From Dehalococcoidia bacterium (GTDB taxonomy: Bacteria; Chloroflexota; Dehalococcoidia; Dehalococcoidales; RBG-16-60-22), in the NCBI GenBank assembly GCA_030605045.1, contig JAUWBK010000073.1, forward strand, positions 1 to 6,212: a DNA stretch of 6,212 nucleotides, given 5' to 3'. Shown one piece after another: positions 1 through 4,985 of this stretch; within the stretch, counting starts at the first letter, position 1, and each line of letters begins with the position of its first letter. Made by a program: the position numbers and the translations under genes. The notes beneath the pieces were generated by a model. That model was not told the origin of the DNA. It saw only the letters and a list, made by a program, of their open reading frames with translations, and searched no databases.

Positions 1-6
1 AACCGT

Positions 7-12
7 TACAAT
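7..12 (+). promoter_or_regulatory. Possible -10 element of the tRNA-Leu promoter
   Basis: TACAAT lies 12 bases before the first base of the tRNA and differs from the TATAAT consensus at one position. Transcription would start near position 19, giving a leader of about six bases, which is reasonable for a tRNA. The matching -35 box would fall before the start of the window, so only half of the promoter can be judged. Without it the call is tentative. Confidence 0.3.
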
Positions 13-24
13 AACGTAGGTGAC

Positions 25-109
25 GCCGGGGTGGCGGAATAGGCAGACGCAGCGGACTTAAAATCCGCCGGAGCAATCCTTGTGGGTTCGAGTCCCACCT
101 CCGGCACCA
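25..109 (+). tRNA. tRNA-Leu, anticodon UAA
   Basis: This is a class II tRNA that reads UUA (and UUG by wobble) leucine codons. The acceptor stem pairs 25-31 with 99-105, including one G-U pair. The discriminator base is A106 and CCA is encoded at 107-109. The anticodon stem is 52-56 with 64-68, and its seven-base loop centres on TAA at 59-61. The long variable arm typical of tRNA-Leu is present, with GGA 70-72 pairing with TCC 77-79. The T-arm is 82-86 with 94-98 around the loop TTCGAGT. plsY starts 16 bases after the CCA, with no terminator between, so read-through into plsY and processing by RNases is likely. Confidence 0.97.
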
Positions 110-125
110 CTAAGAAGGGTGTATT

Positions 126-692
126 ATGCCCTGGTTAATCATAATACTGGGTTATTTTCTCGGTTCCATTCCTGCTGCCTATATTGCCGGGCATATTTTG
201 AAAGGCGTTGACATTCGGCAGATTGGGGATACGAACATGGGTGCCGCCAATGTCTTTCGTCAACTGAGTCCCAAGGCAGGGGTTGCCGTAGGGCTGGTTG
301 ATGCTGGGAAGGGTGCCCTGGCAATCCTTATTGCTCAAGCAGCCAATATCCCCCAGGTTGCTATCCTGATTACCGGTGCTGCCGCCGTCATCGGTCATAA
401 CTGGCCCATTTTCATCGGCTTCCGGGGTGGGCGGGGAGTAAATACCACCATTGGTGTGCTACTAGCGGTGATAACCCAGCCGATGCTAATCGTGGCCGGA
501 CCATCGCTACTAGCCCTACTTATCAGAAGAAATGTAACTCTAGCCAGTGTCTTCCTCTTTGTTCCGCTGCCACTGGTATGCTGGTGGCTGGGAATTCCGG
601 GGATGCTGGTTACTTATAGCATCGCTCTACCTGGCTTGGTGGGTTTTACCCACTTCCTCAGGACGAGGCGGCAGGTAATGCGTCAAGCGTAA
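126..692 (+). CDS. plsY: Glycerol-3-phosphate acyltransferase PlsY (acyl-phosphate dependent), divergent
   Basis: PlsY is an integral membrane enzyme that moves an acyl group from acyl-phosphate to glycerol-3-phosphate, making lysophosphatidate at the start of phospholipid synthesis. The 188 residues are very hydrophobic, with several membrane segments (roughly 3-22, 52-70, 75-95, 108-132, 140-178). Family landmarks are GSIPAAYIAG (13-22), a GSGNxGAxN-like motif read as GDTNMGAAN (34-42), DAGKG (59-63), and GHNWPIFIGFRGGRGV (90-105). It departs from the usual pattern in three places: the Ser of GSGN is missing, GGKG is GGRG, and the C-terminal HRxNIxRL motif is reduced to HFLRTRRQ (176-183). 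The protein is slightly short for the family, which usually runs about 190-220. The start is the ATG after an AAGGGTG ribosome site. The family is clear; full activity is less certain because of the changes. Confidence 0.9.
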   Translation: MPWLIIILGYFLGSIPAAYIAGHILKGVDIRQIGDTNMGAANVFRQLSPKAGVAVGLVDAGKGALAILIAQAANIPQVAILITGAAAVIGHNWPIFIGFRGGRGVNTTIGVLLAVITQPMLIVAGPSLLALLIRRNVTLASVFLFVPLPLVCWWLGIPGMLVTYSIALPGLVGFTHFLRTRRQVMRQA

Positions 693-730
693 GTAGTTCA
701 AGAATCTTAATACTAGAGGGGGCTTCGTTG

Positions 731-1261
731 GTGACAAAAAAGAGCAAGGGTCTGGTTCAGGTCTTCACCGGCAACGGGAAAGGCAAGACTTCCGCCGCAT
801 TAGGAACAGTACTCCGAGCTTTAGGTCATGGTCTGAGAGTCTACATTGTCTTTTTTATGAAAGGTAAATATCCCTATGGTGAATTTAGCACCCTCTCTAA
901 GCTGCCCAATGTTGATATCGCTAGTTTTGGCCTTAGATGCCTTATTGACCCGTCGAATATTAATCCCGAGGAAATAGAACAGGCAAAGCTGGCCTTATCG
1001 GCTGCCCGCAAGGCTATGCTCAGTGGTAATTATGACATAGTAGTGCTGGATGAAGTAAATGTCGCCCTACACTTCAAACTCATTGAACTGGATGAGGTAG
1101 TCAGGCTGATTGGTGATAAGCCACGGAATGTGGAACTCATCCTTACCGGTCGCTATGCTGATGCCAAACTAATTGAGTTGGCAGACCTGGTTACAGAAAT
1201 GGTAAAATTAAAGCATCCCTATGATAAAGGAGTGAAGGCACGAAAAGGGATTGAATATTAA
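731..1261 (+). CDS. cobO: Cob(I)yrinic acid a,c-diamide adenosyltransferase (CobO/BtuR family)
   Basis: The enzyme transfers the adenosyl group of ATP to the cobalt of a reduced corrinoid, making the coenzyme B12 form in synthesis or salvage; it is cytoplasmic. From the GTG at 731 it has 176 residues, a normal length. The family's P-loop GNGKGKTS is at 14-21, Walker B-like VVLDE at 104-108, LTGR at 138-141, and the signature KHPYDKGVKARKGIEY forms the C terminus (161-176). The segment that in typical members reads GFTW is GLRC here (67-70), so the aromatic pair of the corrinoid pocket is replaced. A TTG at 728 is immediately before the GTG; the GTG is preferred because the GAGGGGG site (716-722) is then eight bases away rather than five. 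The 38-base gap after plsY has no convincing promoter, so co-transcription with plsY is likely. Confidence 0.93.
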   Translation: MTKKSKGLVQVFTGNGKGKTSAALGTVLRALGHGLRVYIVFFMKGKYPYGEFSTLSKLPNVDIASFGLRCLIDPSNINPEEIEQAKLALSAARKAMLSGNYDIVVLDEVNVALHFKLIELDEVVRLIGDKPRNVELILTGRYADAKLIELADLVTEMVKLKHPYDKGVKARKGIEY

Positions 1262-1264
1262 GTC

Positions 1265-1272
1265 AAAGGAGG
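1265..1272 (+). promoter_or_regulatory. Strong Shine-Dalgarno of the fbp gene
   Basis: AAAGGAGG lies six bases before the GTG at 1279 and is the best match to the anti-Shine-Dalgarno in the window. It fixes the GTG as the start of the aldolase/phosphatase. The site lies just after the cobO stop codon, so ribosomes finishing cobO can re-initiate here. Confidence 0.85.
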
Positions 1273-1278
1273 AAAGCC

Positions 1279-2376
1279 GTGAAGATTACATTGAGTGTAA
1301 TTAAGGCTGACATTGGCGGTTATGTTGGGCACTCGGCGTCTCACCCTGATATTTTAGCCAACGCTGAGGAAAGCATGGCCAAGGCGAAGAAAGACGGATT
1401 GCTGATCGACTATCATGTCACCAAATGCGGCGATGACCTGCAGCTCATTATGACTCATCAGCAGGGTGAGGAAAATGAAAAAATCCATAAACTGGCCTGG
1501 GATACCTTTGTTGCCGGTACTGAGGTGGCGAAGAAGCTAAAGCTTTATGGCGCTGGGCAGGACTTACTGTCTGATGCTTTCTCCGGCAATGTCAAAGGAA
1601 TGGGGCCCGGAGTAGCTGAGATGGAGTTTGAGGAACGGAAATCTGAGCCCGTCCTTATCTTTATGGCGGACAAGACCTCAGCCGGAGCCTGGAACATGCC
1701 CCTATACAAGATGTTCGCTGACCCGTTTAATACCATCGGGCTGGTTATTGCCGTCAATATGCACTCCGGCTTTGCCTTTGAGGTGCATGATGTCAAGGAA
1801 CATAAGAAGATAACCTTAAGTGCCCCTGAGGAGATTTACGACCTGCTGATTTTTATTGGTGCCCCTTCAAGATACGCGGTAAAGGCAGTCTATTCCCGTG
1901 AAACCAAGGATATTGCCGCGGTATCCTCCACCCAGCGTCTGTCTTTAATCGCCGGCCGATATGTGGGTAAGGATGACCCGGTGTGCGTTGTCCGTTCCCA
2001 AGCGCAGTTCCCGGCGGTAGGTGAGGTGCTGGAACCTTTCACCCTACCCCATTTGGTTGAGGGTTGGATGCGGGGCTCGCATCACGGTCCCTTCATGCCA
2101 GTGGCGACTGAGGATTCTACACCGACCCGCTTTGACGGACCACCAAGGGTGACTGCCGCTGGCTTCCAGCTTTCGGATGGTAAGCTGGTGGGGCCCCGTG
2201 ACATGTTTGCTGACAAGTCATTTGATATTGCCCGCCAGGAGGCAAACGAAATCGCTAACTATATGCGCCGCCATGGACCCTTTGAGCCACACCGTCTGCC
2301 TCTGGAAGAGATGGAATACACCACCATGCCCCAGATAGCGAAGAAATTAGAGGGAAGATTCACCGACCTTGACTGA
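1279..2376 (+). CDS. fbp: Bifunctional fructose-1,6-bisphosphate aldolase/phosphatase (archaeal type, class V FBPase)
   Basis: One active site first condenses dihydroxyacetone phosphate with glyceraldehyde-3-phosphate and then removes the 1-phosphate, giving fructose-6-phosphate. This makes gluconeogenesis effectively one-way. The family is known from archaea and some deep-branching bacteria. All residues I can place are present: metal ligands D11, H18, D52, D53, Q94, D131 and D232-D233; K132; the Schiff-base lysine K231 with Y228 in the block RYVGKDDP; and the mobile-loop tyrosine Y347 in EEMEYTT. The length of 365 is close to the family's usual one. The start is GTG, 17 bases after cobO, behind a strong Shine-Dalgarno. 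Numbering of family residues is from memory of the archaeal structures, shifted by one here. There is no sign of damage, so the enzyme should be functional. Confidence 0.96.
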   Translation: MKITLSVIKADIGGYVGHSASHPDILANAEESMAKAKKDGLLIDYHVTKCGDDLQLIMTHQQGEENEKIHKLAWDTFVAGTEVAKKLKLYGAGQDLLSDAFSGNVKGMGPGVAEMEFEERKSEPVLIFMADKTSAGAWNMPLYKMFADPFNTIGLVIAVNMHSGFAFEVHDVKEHKKITLSAPEEIYDLLIFIGAPSRYAVKAVYSRETKDIAAVSSTQRLSLIAGRYVGKDDPVCVVRSQAQFPAVGEVLEPFTLPHLVEGWMRGSHHGPFMPVATEDSTPTRFDGPPRVTAAGFQLSDGKLVGPRDMFADKSFDIARQEANEIANYMRRHGPFEPHRLPLEEMEYTTMPQIAKKLEGRFTDLD

Positions 2377-2388
2377 GCCAACGGCGAG

Positions 2389-2419
2389 GGTTATCATTAG
2401 AGTAAAGTAATCTATAACC
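2389..2419. promoter_or_regulatory. Imperfect dyad (possible operator or RNA hairpin) before the GYD gene
   Basis: GGTTAT (2389-2394) is a perfect inverted repeat of ATAACC (2414-2419). Inside it ATTA (2396-2399) pairs with TAAT (2408-2411), leaving an eight-base loop and a small internal bulge. No T-run follows, so it is not a standard intrinsic terminator of fbp. It coincides with the candidate promoter of the next gene, so it may be a protein-binding site. A hairpin protecting the 3' end of the fbp mRNA is the main alternative. Confidence 0.45.
2391..2418 (+). promoter_or_regulatory. Candidate sigma-70-type promoter for the GYD-rdgB-moaA-moaC run
   Basis: TTATCA (2391-2396, four of six consensus bases) and TATAAC (2413-2418, five of six) are separated by 16 bases. 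The start would be near 2425, giving a leader of about 18 bases before the ATG at 2443. It lies in the largest gap between genes before moaC, so it could begin a new transcription unit. AT-rich gaps give such matches by chance, so confidence is modest. Confidence 0.4.
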
Positions 2420-2442
2420 ATATTGGAACGGGGGTGAGAGAG

Positions 2443-2718
2443 ATGCCAACCTATATAATGCTGACAACTTTAACTGATGAGGGGAGAAAGACAGTAAAGG
2501 CAAACCCAAAAAGGCTCAAAGAGGTTAATAAGGAAGTCGAAGCCATGGGAGTTAAGATACTGGCCCAGTATGCCCTCCTAGGTCCATACGACTTCATAAA
2601 CATCCTGGAAGCTCCAGACAACAGGACAGTGTCCAAAGTGGCCATCGAGCTTGGTTCCAGAGGTACTCTGCAGACGATGACTATGGCGGCAATGACTATT
2701 GACGAGCTTACCGGGTGA
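2443..2718 (+). CDS. Small GYD-domain protein
   Basis: This cytoplasmic 91-residue protein resembles the GYD family, small ferredoxin-fold-like proteins whose biochemical role is not established. It opens with the typical MPTYIMLTTLTDEG, and carries the family's NPKRLKEVNKEVEAMG helix (21-36). The core motif reads GPYD (47-50) before FINILEAPDN, in place of plain GYD, and GSRGTLQT (71-78) precedes the last strand. The ATG at 2443 is chosen over the in-frame GTG at 2434: homologs start at MPTY, and the GGGGTGA site ends five bases before this ATG and would overlap the GTG. rdgB follows 25 bases after the stop and is probably co-transcribed. The neighbours give no direct hint of its substrate, so I assign no function. 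Confidence 0.85.
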   Translation: MPTYIMLTTLTDEGRKTVKANPKRLKEVNKEVEAMGVKILAQYALLGPYDFINILEAPDNRTVSKVAIELGSRGTLQTMTMAAMTIDELTG

Positions 2719-2734
2719 ACGGCTAAAGTTATTT

Positions 2735-2738
2735 GGAG
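2735..2738 (+). promoter_or_regulatory. Shine-Dalgarno deciding the rdgB TTG start
   Basis: GGAG lies five bases before the TTG at 2744. A longer reading from the TTG at 2699 would overlap the GYD gene, has no comparable site, and would add 15 residues unlike the family N terminus. The site therefore supports 2744. Confidence 0.6.
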
Positions 2739-2743
2739 TCCGG

Positions 2744-3346
2744 TTGCAGCCCAAGCTTCTCCTAGCGACAAACAATCAAGCCAAGGTACGGGAATATAAG
2801 AGCTTACTCTCAGACCTTCCCTACGAGCTGGTTACGTTGGCTGAGCAGAGTATTACCGTTGTCGTTAACGAAGTGGGAGAAAGTATGGAAGAAAATGCCC
2901 GATTAAAAGCAACGGTTTTGGCTGCCCAGAGCCAGCTACTGACACTGGCTGATGATTCGGGGCTGGAGGTTGATGCTTTGGGTGGTGAACCCGGTCGACT
3001 ATCTGCCCGCTATGCCGGTGAAAATGCTTCAGATAGAGAGAGAATTAGCTACTTGTTGGCGCGGCTCAATGGTGTGCCCCGGGAGAAGCGGACGGCCCGT
3101 TTCCAGTGTATTATTGCTCTAGCGACACCCGATGGAAAGGTAGAATTCTGTTCCGGCAAGTGTCGAGGCTTGATAACCTTTACTCCGAGAGGTGAGCACG
3201 GCTTTGGTTATGACCCAATCTTTTACCTGCCTGAGCTGGATAAGACGATGGCTGAGTTACCTCTGGTGCAGAAGAACCAGGTTAGTCATCGGGGGCAGGC
3301 AGCGAGACAAGTATACCAGGTGTTGGCGAAGTTAAGGAAACAGTAA
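2744..3346 (+). CDS. rdgB: Non-canonical purine NTP pyrophosphatase (RdgB/HAM1 family)
   Basis: The enzyme cleaves dITP, ITP and XTP to monophosphate and pyrophosphate, keeping deaminated purines out of DNA and RNA; it is a cytoplasmic, metal-dependent homodimer. From the TTG at 2744 it has 200 residues, the usual size. Family blocks appear in order: LLLATNNQAKVREY (5-18) for the triphosphate, LADDSGLEVDALGG with the catalytic acidic pair D70-D71, ARYAGENA (88-95), HGFGYDPIF (152-160) for the base, and SHRGQA (181-186). The TTG start gives an N terminus (MQPKLLLATNN) like that of relatives. Nothing is missing or broken. It lies between the GYD gene and moaA and is likely part of the same transcript; the neighbours share no pathway with it. 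Confidence 0.95.
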   Translation: MQPKLLLATNNQAKVREYKSLLSDLPYELVTLAEQSITVVVNEVGESMEENARLKATVLAAQSQLLTLADDSGLEVDALGGEPGRLSARYAGENASDRERISYLLARLNGVPREKRTARFQCIIALATPDGKVEFCSGKCRGLITFTPRGEHGFGYDPIFYLPELDKTMAELPLVQKNQVSHRGQAARQVYQVLAKLRKQ

Positions 3347-3395
3347 ATTTGCTTGGCAAACAGAGTACAGGAAATTAGAGGAGACAGCATTATCG

Positions 3396-4373
3396 ATGAC
3401 CGGACTTTCTGACTCTTTTCAGCGCCCTATAGATTATCTGCGTATCTCGGTAACTGACCGCTGCAATCTGCGCTGTATCTACTGCATGCCCGCCGAGGGT
3501 ATTCGCTTGATGTCACATGAAGACATTCTTAGCTATGAAGAAATTTATACCGTAGCTGAAGCCGCCGCTGAGTTAGGGATAAATAAAGTAAGGATTACCG
3601 GTGGTGAACCACTGGTGAGGGCCGGACTACCCAAACTAGTCCAGATGCTAGCCCAAATAGATGCCATAGATGATATTTCGCTCACGACAAACGGAATTTT
3701 GCTGGCTCGTTACGCGACGGAGCTAAAATCAGCCGACTTACGACGAGTTAACGTCAGCCTGGATACACTCAAGCAAGATAGGTTTAAGTATATTACTCGG
3801 GGCGGTAATCTTGGCGAGGTGCTGGAAGGTATTGAAGTGGCTAAATCGGTTGGACTTAATCCAACCAAAATTAATGTCGTGGTGATGTCTGGGATTAACG
3901 ACGATGAATTACTCGATTTCGCCACTAAAACTATTACCGAGGAATGGCATGTTCGCTTTATTGAGCACATGCCCTTTGGTGAAGATACTAACGCCTCATC
4001 ATTCGTCTCCGTTGATGAGATGAGGCAGCGCTTGGCGGCATTAGGGGAATTAGAGCCTTGCTCGTTCAAGGGTAATGGACCGGCAAAATACTTTCGTTTG
4101 CCTCAGGCTAATGGCACCATTGGCTTTATCACGCCGGTCAGTGAGCATTTCTGCTTCCACTGTAATCGACTCCGTCTTACCGCTGACGGTAAGCTCCGTC
4201 CCTGTCTCTTAAGCGAGGCAGAAATTGACCTGAGGCAGCCGCTGCGTAACGGCATATCTTCAGCAAAACTAAAAAGACTGATTAAAAAGGCGGCTGCCAA
4301 TAAACCACTGCAACACCAACTAGCCAAGGGCTGTGTGCCTCAAGGTCGCCCCTTTTCCCAAGTGGGGGGTTAA
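3396..4373 (+). CDS. moaA: GTP 3',8-cyclase MoaA (molybdenum cofactor synthesis, radical SAM)
   Basis: MoaA uses a radical from S-adenosylmethionine to rearrange GTP into 3',8-cyclo-7,8-dihydro-GTP, the first step of molybdopterin synthesis. The radical SAM cluster motif CxxxCxxC is at C23, C27 and C30, followed by the SAM-binding GGEP (69-72) and NVSLDT (119-124). The second, GTP-binding 4Fe-4S cluster is held by C253, C256 and C270 in HFCFHCNRLRLTADGKLRPC. The C terminus keeps the conserved Gly-Gly tail (SQVGG) needed for catalysis. At 325 residues the length is normal. The ATG at 3396 has GAGGAG (3378-3383) upstream, an unusually long 12-base gap, but no better in-frame start fits. moaC follows after two bases and takes MoaA's product. 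Confidence 0.97.
   Translation: MTGLSDSFQRPIDYLRISVTDRCNLRCIYCMPAEGIRLMSHEDILSYEEIYTVAEAAAELGINKVRITGGEPLVRAGLPKLVQMLAQIDAIDDISLTTNGILLARYATELKSADLRRVNVSLDTLKQDRFKYITRGGNLGEVLEGIEVAKSVGLNPTKINVVVMSGINDDELLDFATKTITEEWHVRFIEHMPFGEDTNASSFVSVDEMRQRLAALGELEPCSFKGNGPAKYFRLPQANGTIGFITPVSEHFCFHCNRLRLTADGKLRPCLLSEAEIDLRQPLRNGISSAKLKRLIKKAAANKPLQHQLAKGCVPQGRPFSQVGG
4364..4369 (+). promoter_or_regulatory. moaC ribosome site inside the moaA Gly-Gly codons
   Basis: A run of six G residues, six bases before the moaC ATG, is the only plausible ribosome site. It is formed by the last codons of moaA (GTG GGG GGT TAA), which encode the essential Gly-Gly tail. One sequence thus serves both the MoaA C terminus and MoaC translation, and suggests coupled translation. 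Confidence 0.6.
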
Positions 4374-4375
4374 TT

Positions 4376-4852
4376 ATGGATAAGCTGACACATATGGATG
4401 AATCGGGTCGCCCCCGAATGGTAGATATTACCGGGAAGCCTGACACTCGCCGTGAAGCGGTAGCCAAAGGCACCATCAGCATGCAAGCGACTACCCTTGA
4501 CCTGATAAAGAAGGGCAAGTCAGCAAAAGGGGATGTTCTGGCGGTAGCTCAGCTAGCCGGTATTATGGCCGCCAAGCAGACGCCTAATTTAATACCCCTG
4601 TGCCACCCGGTACTCATTGGCGATATTAAAATTGAGTTCAATACGGATGAGAAAAGTAGTACCGTAGAGATTACGACTACCGTGGAGAGCGTAGGTAAAA
4701 CGGGCGTGGAGATGGAGGCGCTTACCGCCACTGCCATTACAGCGTTAACCATTTACGATATGTGTAAAGCAGTAGACCGGGGCATGAAAATCGAAAATAT
4801 TCGCTTAATTAAGAAAAGTGGTGGTAAAAGCGGCACCATAACCCTTGAATAG
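4376..4852 (+). CDS. moaC: Cyclic pyranopterin monophosphate synthase MoaC
   Basis: MoaC converts MoaA's 3',8-cyclo-dihydro-GTP to cyclic pyranopterin monophosphate, completing the first stage of molybdenum cofactor synthesis in the cytoplasm. The 158 residues show all family blocks: LTHMDESGRPRMVDITGK (4-21), KGDVLAVAQLAGIMAAK (51-67), LIPLCHP (72-78), GVEMEALTA (110-118), IYDMCKAVD (126-134) and KKSGGKSG (146-153). The residues known to be important in the E. coli enzyme are in place at the same numbers: K51, H77, E112, E114, D128 and K131. The length is normal. It begins two bases after moaA. Its last 19-20 codons are repeated in degenerate form downstream (see findings). No clear intrinsic terminator follows. 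Confidence 0.97.
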   Translation: MDKLTHMDESGRPRMVDITGKPDTRREAVAKGTISMQATTLDLIKKGKSAKGDVLAVAQLAGIMAAKQTPNLIPLCHPVLIGDIKIEFNTDEKSSTVEITTTVESVGKTGVEMEALTATAITALTIYDMCKAVDRGMKIENIRLIKKSGGKSGTITLE

Positions 4853-4952
4853 AATTTTTCGTTCATACAGAAAAAAATATTTGCTTAATCAGAAAAGCAG
4901 CAAAAAAAAGAGTTATACCCCTTGAATATAAGTTTATATTGTTATATACTAA
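4793..4952 (+). repeat. Degenerate tandem repeat of the moaC 3' end, period about 80 bases
   Basis: The end of moaC from GAA-AAT-ATT (4793) and some 18 bases past its stop (to about 4870) are echoed at about 4873-4952. Codon by codon the coding part of the second copy reads KNICLIRKAAKKRVIPLE, against ENIRLIKKSGGKSGTITLE in moaC. I count 38 identical bases in about 57 aligned, one codon being absent. The moaC stop TAG corresponds to TAT. Past the stop the resemblance is weaker but includes GTTCATACAG against GTTATATACT. The second copy is out of frame with moaC and is not a gene. Confidence 0.6.
4922..4950 (+). promoter_or_regulatory. dnaN promoter (TTGAAT - 17 - TATACT)
   Basis: A -35 TTGAAT (4922-4927) and a -10 TATACT (4945-4950) are separated by the optimal 17 bases, matching four and five of the six consensus positions. 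The start would be near 4957, giving a leader of about 29 bases. An A-tract lies just upstream. It is the best promoter in the window and suggests dnaN has its own transcript. Confidence 0.65.
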
Positions 4953-4970
4953 TCCACCATCAATAATTTT

Positions 4971-4976
4971 GGGGGG
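4971..4976 (+). promoter_or_regulatory. dnaN ribosome site, G-run
   Basis: Six consecutive G residues end nine bases before the ATG at 4986. It is a G-run rather than the standard AGGAGG, like the sites of cobO, the GYD gene and moaC here. Confidence 0.55.
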
Positions 4977-4985
4977 TTTATAACC

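Larger units (their letters stand above)
4853..4985. promoter_or_regulatory. AT-rich intergenic region between moaC and dnaN with A-tracts
   Basis: This is the longest gap without a gene in the window. It holds the second copy of the moaC-end repeat, three A-tracts (4871-4877, 4893-4896, 4902-4909), the dnaN promoter and the dnaN ribosome site. The tracts are centred about 20 and 11 bases apart, close to whole helical turns, so the DNA may be intrinsically curved. The last tract sits where an UP element that contacts the RNA polymerase alpha subunit would lie. Confidence 0.5.

Noticed and set aside
693..730. Possible promoter between plsY and cobO (TAATAC near 708)
   Set aside because: No matching -35 is seen, and the transcript would start within the ribosome site of cobO.
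2699..2743. Longer rdgB reading from a TTG inside the GYD gene
   Set aside because: It overlaps the GYD gene, lacks a good ribosome site, and adds 15 residues unlike the family N terminus. The TTG at 2744 has GGAG and a typical start.
3348..3360. Small hairpin TTTGC-TTG-GCAAA between rdgB and moaA
   Set aside because: The stem is only five pairs, AT-rich with no T-run, so it is not a credible terminator.
4825..4860. Terminator at the moaC end followed by TTTTT
   Set aside because: The only stem found is GGTG with CACC around ten bases, inside coding sequence and separated from the T-run. It is too weak.
4853..4985. Replication origin next to dnaN
   Set aside because: The region is AT-rich, but I see no cluster of DnaA boxes (TTATCCACA-like) and no dnaA neighbour.
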